Source: an uncultured Oscillibacter sp. (GTDB lineage: Bacteria; Bacillota; Clostridia; Oscillospirales; Oscillospiraceae). From it: a stretch of 64,000 nucleotides of DNA. Position numbers and translations under genes: made by a program. Below, in pieces: positions 60,332 through 64,000 of this stretch. Within the stretch, counting starts at the first letter, position 1, and each line of letters starts with the position of its first letter. The stretch is taken from positions 82,961 to 146,960 of the forward strand of contig CAJTSM010000006.1 in the NCBI GenBank assembly GCA_910578935.1, read 5' to 3'. Below the pieces are notes generated by a model. The model had not been told where the DNA came from. It did not search any database and saw nothing but the letters and a program-made list of their open reading frames with translations.

Positions 60332-61005
60332 ATGAGTAAATACAAACATTTTGCCGAGAGCCTGGACACAGCTTTTAAGACCGCACGGGAGCGGTACATG
60401 GACAGCTATAACGACGTGAAGGCGGCGGAAAAGCGGGTTGCCGACGCCAACGCCGAAGCCAAATACGGCAAGCTCTCCAAAGAAGAAGCCGAAATTTTGC
60501 GGGATGAGGCCGCAATAGCCCTCCGCAAGGCGGAAATCGTCTTTAACAACGCCCAGGAAAACGTATAGTGGTCCGCTTTTGATGAGGTCCGGGACGAACT
60601 GACGGCGAAGCTGAAAGCAGAGATTCAGGCGGACAGCACCGCCACCCCGGAGGACATCGACCCCAACGGCCTGACCCTGCTGCAATCCGGTATCCTGCGG
60701 GTTGATGAGCTGGAAAACCTCTTGGACAGGTGGGGAAATAACATCACCATGACCCGGATTCTGGGCCAGTACGCCAAAGCCGCCGCCGAAAAAACGGAGA
60801 ATGCAGAGGAGCGGGTGCGGCTGGTGAATATCAGCCGGGCGGCGGACGGCGGGCCGGGTGTTGTTCTCCAGACCTGGGACGGCCTTTTGGAAGCGGCTAA
60901 AGTCTGTTCCGGGCGGGGACACGTACGCAGGAGGGCCCGAGCTTTGTTGCCTCCATCTCCAAGACGTGGGAGCGGTTGACCGAGGCGGCGATTGAATCCT
61001 TCTGA
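60332..61005 (+). pseudogene. Phage gene interrupted by an amber stop and a frameshift
   Basis: The first 78 codons read MSKYKHFAESLDTAFKTARE ... VFNNAQENV, then TAG at 60566. The same frame continues open for over 125 codons (WSAFDEVRDELTAKLKAEIQ, LQSGILRVDELENLLDRWGN), then shifts near 60910 into another frame (EGPSFVASISKTWERLTEAA) ending at 61005. One stop mutation (CAG to TAG fits) and one indel explain it. The intact family is not known to me. Alternatively the TAG is read through. Confidence 0.65.
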
Positions 61006-61041
61006 CCAACGAACAAAGAGCGAACAAAGAGGAGACACGAC

Positions 61042-61306
61042 ATGATTCAGCTGACCAAAGATTTAGCCATGACGGCGGATGGACATTGTTACATAGTCGG
61101 CCAGCCCCGGCAGAGGCCGGACAAGGGGCTTTTACTGGATAACCCGACATATCCACACCACCGTCGCCCAAGCGCTGCGCACCGCCGTTCAGCGGGCTCT
61201 GCGTCAGGGTGTAGCTGACGGAACCATCACCAGCTTGCGGCAGTTCATCGAAGAACAAGAACGCTTGCGCCTGGATTTTGAAAAGCTGATTGCGCCGCTT
61301 GGATAG
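61042..61306 (+). pseudogene. Small phage gene broken by a frameshift
   Basis: MIQLTKDLAMTADGHCYIVG, RQRPDKGLLLDNP, then the reading continues one frame over as HIHTTVAQALRTAVQRALRQ, DGTITSLRQFIEEQERLRLD to a TAG at 61304. A single base change in length near 61145 joins the two. GGAGACACGAC precedes the ATG. Confidence 0.65.
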
Positions 61307-61330
61307 ATTCCTATCCGGGGAAAGAGCCAT

Positions 61331-61370
61331 AAAAATGCTGGGGAAGTTACTCTCCGGCATTTTTATTTTC
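61331..61370 (+). terminator. Terminator at the right end of the element
   Basis: AAAAATGCTGG / CCGGCATTTTT stem followed by ATTTTCCC. Confidence 0.7.
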
Positions 61371-61388
61371 CCTTATTTTTTCCCTTTA
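61366..61388 (+). repeat. Arm-type direct repeat near attR
   Basis: Pyrimidine tract TTTTCCCTTATTTTTTCC continuing to CTTTA, one mismatch from 50177-50199, same orientation. Confidence 0.55.
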
Positions 61389-61496
61389 GCGTGCTCCGTA
61401 CCGTTCCACTTCATGCTTCTGTGTTCGTGAAATCGCTGCGGTGCAAGGACTACAGGTGGCCATATTATTCCCTTTTCCATCCGATACCTGTGAATT

Positions 61497-61518
61497 GCAT
61501 AATTTCAAAGAATGGGAA
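61497..61518 (+). repeat. Right attachment site (attR)
   Basis: Exact 22-base copy of the sequence at 50090-50111, followed by host DNA leading to the SLH-protein gene. Confidence 0.85.
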
Positions 61519-61560
61519 AACACTACTCCCGTACCAATTCATACAGGAGGATGATTTCCT

Positions 61561-62544
61561 ATGAAACACCATCTGACAAGAGCCGCCGCCCTGCTGGCGC
61601 TGACGGCGGTGCTATTGACGGGCAGCGTCTCGGCGCTGTTTGGCAAGAAAGACGAAACGCAGGCCCCCGAGGGGGCTCCCCAGGTCTGGGACCTGGAGAT
61701 TCGGACCTATCGGGATATTCCCGGCCAGGGCCAGTTTCTGGCTTCGGACCCGGAAGGAGATGAGATGACCTTTGCCCTGGTAGACGAACCCCGGAAGGGT
61801 ACGGTGGTCATTGAGGGCGACAGCTTCACCTATACGCCGGACGAAGGCATTACCGGTTCCGACCGCTTCACCTATACTGCGACAGACAGCCAGGGCCACG
61901 CTTCAGCTCCTGCTAAAGTCAGTGTGGCCATTGACAAGACCCGCTCCGGCGTTACCTACGCCGATATTGAGGGCTGCCCCGCCGCCCGGGCCGCTCAGAC
62001 CTTGGCGGAGGAAGGCATTTTCACCGGCGGGAAGATTGGGGATTTTTATTATTTCCAGCCGGACCAGCCGGTCAGCCGCAGCGAATTTCTCGCCATGGCC
62101 CTGGAAACCGCAGGACGGGAAGTGACTGGCGTCACCATGACGGGTTTCTGCGATGATTCTGCCATCCCCACCTGGGCGAAAGCTTACGCCGCCGCCGGTG
62201 CGGCGGACGGAGTGATCCGCGGCAGCTCCACTGCGGAGGGCGTGGCTTTCCGAGGGGACGAAACGGTCACCTTTAATGAAGCAGCCACGATCCTGGACCG
62301 GGTGCTGGATCTGGGAGATGTGGATTTGGACGTGTGGTATGCGGACCGGGGGGCGGCTCCTTCCTGGGCGGCTCAGGCCGTGGGCAACATGGAGGCGGTC
62401 AGCGTCCTCTCTGCCGGGAGCTTCGGCAGCCAATCCATGGAGCAGGCAGTGACCCGGGCAGACGCGGCCCAGATGCTGGAGGCCGCCGGCATTTTGTTGG
62501 AAGGCGGGGAAGAGTCCGGGGGACTCTTCAGCTGGCTGGGATAA
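61561..62544 (+). CDS. Secreted protein with cadherin-like and SLH-type domains
   Basis: A 327-residue protein. The signal peptide (MKHHLTRAAALLALTAVLLT) is followed by a cadherin-like/Ig beta domain (FLASDPEGDEMTFALVDEPR, VIEGDSFTYTPDEGITGSDR). SLH-like repeats come after (PVSRSEFLAMALETAGREV; TVTFNEAATILDRVLDL; VTRADAAQMLEAAGI). SLH domains bind secondary cell-wall polymers, so it should sit on the surface. ACAGGAGGATGATTTCCT precedes the ATG. Confidence 0.82.
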   Translation: MKHHLTRAAALLALTAVLLTGSVSALFGKKDETQAPEGAPQVWDLEIRTYRDIPGQGQFLASDPEGDEMTFALVDEPRKGTVVIEGDSFTYTPDEGITGSDRFTYTATDSQGHASAPAKVSVAIDKTRSGVTYADIEGCPAARAAQTLAEEGIFTGGKIGDFYYFQPDQPVSRSEFLAMALETAGREVTGVTMTGFCDDSAIPTWAKAYAAAGAADGVIRGSSTAEGVAFRGDETVTFNEAATILDRVLDLGDVDLDVWYADRGAAPSWAAQAVGNMEAVSVLSAGSFGSQSMEQAVTRADAAQMLEAAGILLEGGEESGGLFSWLG

Positions 62545-62555
62545 AGAGAGCGAAA

Positions 62556-62584
62556 AGGCCTGCCGGAGTATTCCGGCAGGCCTA
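62556..62584. terminator. Hairpin after SLH-protein gene
   Basis: AGGCCTGCCGG / CCGGCAGGCCT stem with a six-base loop; no clear T-tract. Confidence 0.55.
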
Positions 62585-62872
62585 ACTTGTCGAGAAACGC
62601 AGAAGAGGAATTCGACGGGAAGGAAGGGCGCGTGCAGGAACCCCAAAATTGTTTCGAGCAAAATTTTTCCCCTCTCCATTTCAACTTCGGAAATAGTCCC
62701 CCCGAACTGCCGGCCGGATACCGGACGCAATTACAACGGAGTCAGAGTTGCCCGGCAGGCGCTTCCGCCGCCTTCCGGCAAAATGCCGGGGACCTCCATG
62801 GTGTATTCCAGCGCCCCAGCGGAAACCAACCGGGCCAGAGCCGCGACTGAGGCAAAAAGCGGACATTTTTCA
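62585..62872. other. Gene-free stretch
   Basis: I see no supported gene. Short ORFs on either strand lack ribosome sites and coding-like composition. Confidence 0.5.
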
Positions 62873-63204
62873 TTACGTTTTCTCCTCTCCGGCTTCATGC
62901 CGCCGCTTCAGAAACACAGCGGTCCCCCTGCCGCCGCCCGCCAGCGCGATCACACCCAGGAGGACCAACAGGTAAGCCCGCTTGTGGAGGCCGGAGCCGG
63001 GGGACGTTTCCGTGGGGATGATGTCGACGGTGGGCCCGCCGCCCTCAAAAATAGCCACATACCGAGTCTTGTTCAAGGTGATCCGGCTGACGGTTCCTGT
63101 GTAATGGGCGGTAACCGTGTAGCCTTCTTCAGCAGGTCCCCCAGCGTGTACCGGACGCCGTCCTGCTGGAAATCGGTTCCGCTCCTGAGAACCTTTTGAC
63201 GCTG
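62873..63204 (-). pseudogene. Remnant of a membrane-anchored surface protein
   Basis: On the minus strand a coding run RQKVLRSGTDFQQDGVRYTL is followed, in a different frame, by EGYTVTAHYTGTVSRITLNK, then TETSPGSGLHKRAYLLVLLG and a membrane helix with a basic end (VFLKRRHEAGEEKT). This is the C-terminal tail of a cell-wall or pilus-like protein, missing its start and frame-disrupted. Confidence 0.6.
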
Positions 63205-63337
63205 TTCAGAGAAAATGAAGCAGGAGGACTGAGGGCTGAAGGGTTAACGGATGTAATGATTCAGGGATCAAATCATACCGGTTGTCAAAACAAATCCGCT
63301 CCGAACGCTAAAAGCAGACTCCATCGACAAACCGAGA

Positions 63338-63364
63338 GCTCCCGCCGGTAAAACCGGCGGGAGC
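63338..63364 (-). terminator. Terminator of the collagen-like gene
   Basis: GCTCCCGCCGG / CCGGCGGGAGC stem with TAAAA loop just downstream of the minus-strand stop. Confidence 0.8.
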
Positions 63365-63399
63365 CTGTTCTCTCTATCGGTTCGGAAGGATGGCCCCGC

Positions 63400-64000
63400 T
63401 CAGTCGCCCAGCCGGACGACCAGCATGGAAGCGCCCGAGGCGCCGCTGGCCAGCTGGACATTGCCCACGCCGGGGAGTCCGCCCACGCCGGGGATGCTGG
63501 GGGTCGTGGAGTATGCCTGAAGCTCGATCGTGGTGCGCTCCGGCAGGGCCATCGTGAGCGTGCACTCAAACTGTTGGGCGCCCATCGTGGGGGCGATGAC
63601 GCCCTCATAGTCGTCGGCGCTGGAGATCAGCAGCCGGGTCCCCACCGGCTGGACGGAGGGGATGCTGAGGGTCACACGGTAGGAGATCTGATAGGTGCCC
63701 GCCTCCTTCACATAGAACAGCGACTTTTCCCCGAGCATCGAGCTTGATTCGCCCAGGGGGATCTCCGGGCAGAGGACCGCCTCATCCGGAAAGACGATGA
63801 AATCATCGTCGCCGAGGCCGACGCTGTTGCCCCGGGTGTTGGAGGCGTAGGAGGCGATGGCCGTGGGGTTGGGTCCTGGGGCCCCGGTGGGGCCGGTGGG
63901 ACCGGCGGGGCCGTCGGGACCGGCCTCACCCTCGGCGGGGCCCTCGGGACCCTCGGGGCCCTCAGCGCCCATGGGGCCCTCGGGGCCGGGGAGGGCGGGG
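63400..64000 (-). CDS. Collagen-like exosporium protein (BclA-like), 3' part
   Basis: The reading frame continues past the window edge. Visible part: Gly-X-Y repeats (EGPEGPAEGEAGPDGPAGPT, GPTGAPGP) followed by a C-terminal globular domain of about 150 residues (FYVKEAGTYQISYRVTLSIP, QFECTLTMALPERTTIELQA, GASGASMLVVRLGD) like the BclA C-terminal domain, which forms trimers in spore exosporium filaments. The triplet periodicity is interrupted at GPAEGEAG. No start is visible, so its full length is unknown. Confidence 0.85.
   Translation of the reverse strand, partial: PALPGPEGPMGAEGPEGPEGPAEGEAGPDGPAGPTGPTGAPGPNPTAIASYASNTRGNSVGLGDDDFIVFPDEAVLCPEIPLGESSSMLGEKSLFYVKEAGTYQISYRVTLSIPSVQPVGTRLLISSADDYEGVIAPTMGAQQFECTLTMALPERTTIELQAYSTTPSIPGVGGLPGVGNVQLASGASGASMLVVRLGD

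Larger units (their letters stand above)
50090..61518. mobile_element. Integrated prophage-like element, about 11.4 kb
   Basis: Bounded by 22-base perfect direct repeats. It carries integrase, HicAB-type toxin-antitoxin, repressor/Cro with dyad operator, excisionase-like gene, replication genes (DnaB helicase) and a tape-measure protein. No portal, capsid, large terminase, tail tube or lysis gene is present. Several genes near the right end are frameshifted. Most likely a decayed siphophage prophage or a derived satellite. Confidence 0.85.

Noticed and set aside
62587..62850. 87-codon plus-strand frame after the SLH gene
   Set aside because: No ribosome site, composition unlike neighbours, no family.

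Overview
The window is high-GC Firmicutes DNA. Its gene content points to a spore-forming, anaerobic gut clostridium of the Oscillospiraceae type. The signs are a T-box leader, dipicolinate synthase (dpaA/dpaB), an alpha/beta small acid-soluble spore protein (SASP) remnant, pyruvate phosphate dikinase, a 2-hydroxyacyl-CoA dehydratase activase, a UPF0735 regulator beside homoserine dehydrogenase, QueH, and a collagen-like exosporium-type protein. The species is inferred from content only. GGAGG-type ribosome sites and sigma-A promoters with 17-base spacers are common, and several genes start with GTG or TTG.

Layout. 0-10 kb: a T-box for a gene off the left edge, a secreted transglutaminase-like protein, rplS, the operon nrdR-ymdB-ybaK-metallophosphoesterase, two unknown proteins, mazF, a lipoprotein and nnrDE, all on the minus strand. 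10-17 kb: an XRE membrane protein, the nucleoside kinase-GH13-HAD operon, and a membrane/RCC1-repeat pair. 17.3-19.3 kb: tnpW plus a large serine recombinase, abutting the 3' half of a SASP gene. 19.4-25.6 kb: dpaAB, a HAD phosphatase, cca, murC and a ProX-type deacylase. 25.6-26.4 kb: no recognisable gene. 26.5-38.9 kb: ppdK, pantothenate kinase, a sugar nucleotidyltransferase, an SGNH hydrolase, a flavoprotein, the split dehydratase/activase pair, queH and small proteins. 38.9-50 kb: DUF711/ACT pair, lysC, hom, a UPF0735 regulator, an amino-acid ABC transporter, upp, tsaB/tsaE and rodA.

50.1-61.5 kb is an integrated element bounded by a 22-base perfect direct repeat. It carries a tyrosine integrase, a HicAB-type toxin-antitoxin, divergent repressor/Cro genes around a dyad operator, an excisionase-like gene, a replication module with a DnaB helicase, and a tape-measure protein. 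It has no large terminase, portal, capsid or tail-tube genes. Three genes (a resolvase-like nuclease and two near the right end) are broken, so it is either a decayed siphophage prophage or a satellite derived from one. To its right are an SLH-domain surface protein, a decayed membrane-anchored protein, and the 3' part of a collagen-like protein that runs off the window.

No tRNA, rRNA or CRISPR array was seen. The most notable signals are the recombinase/SASP junction (a possible skin-like or remnant arrangement), the att-bounded element without packaging genes, a family of short inverted-repeat elements (two copies), and several palindromic operators next to identifiable promoters.
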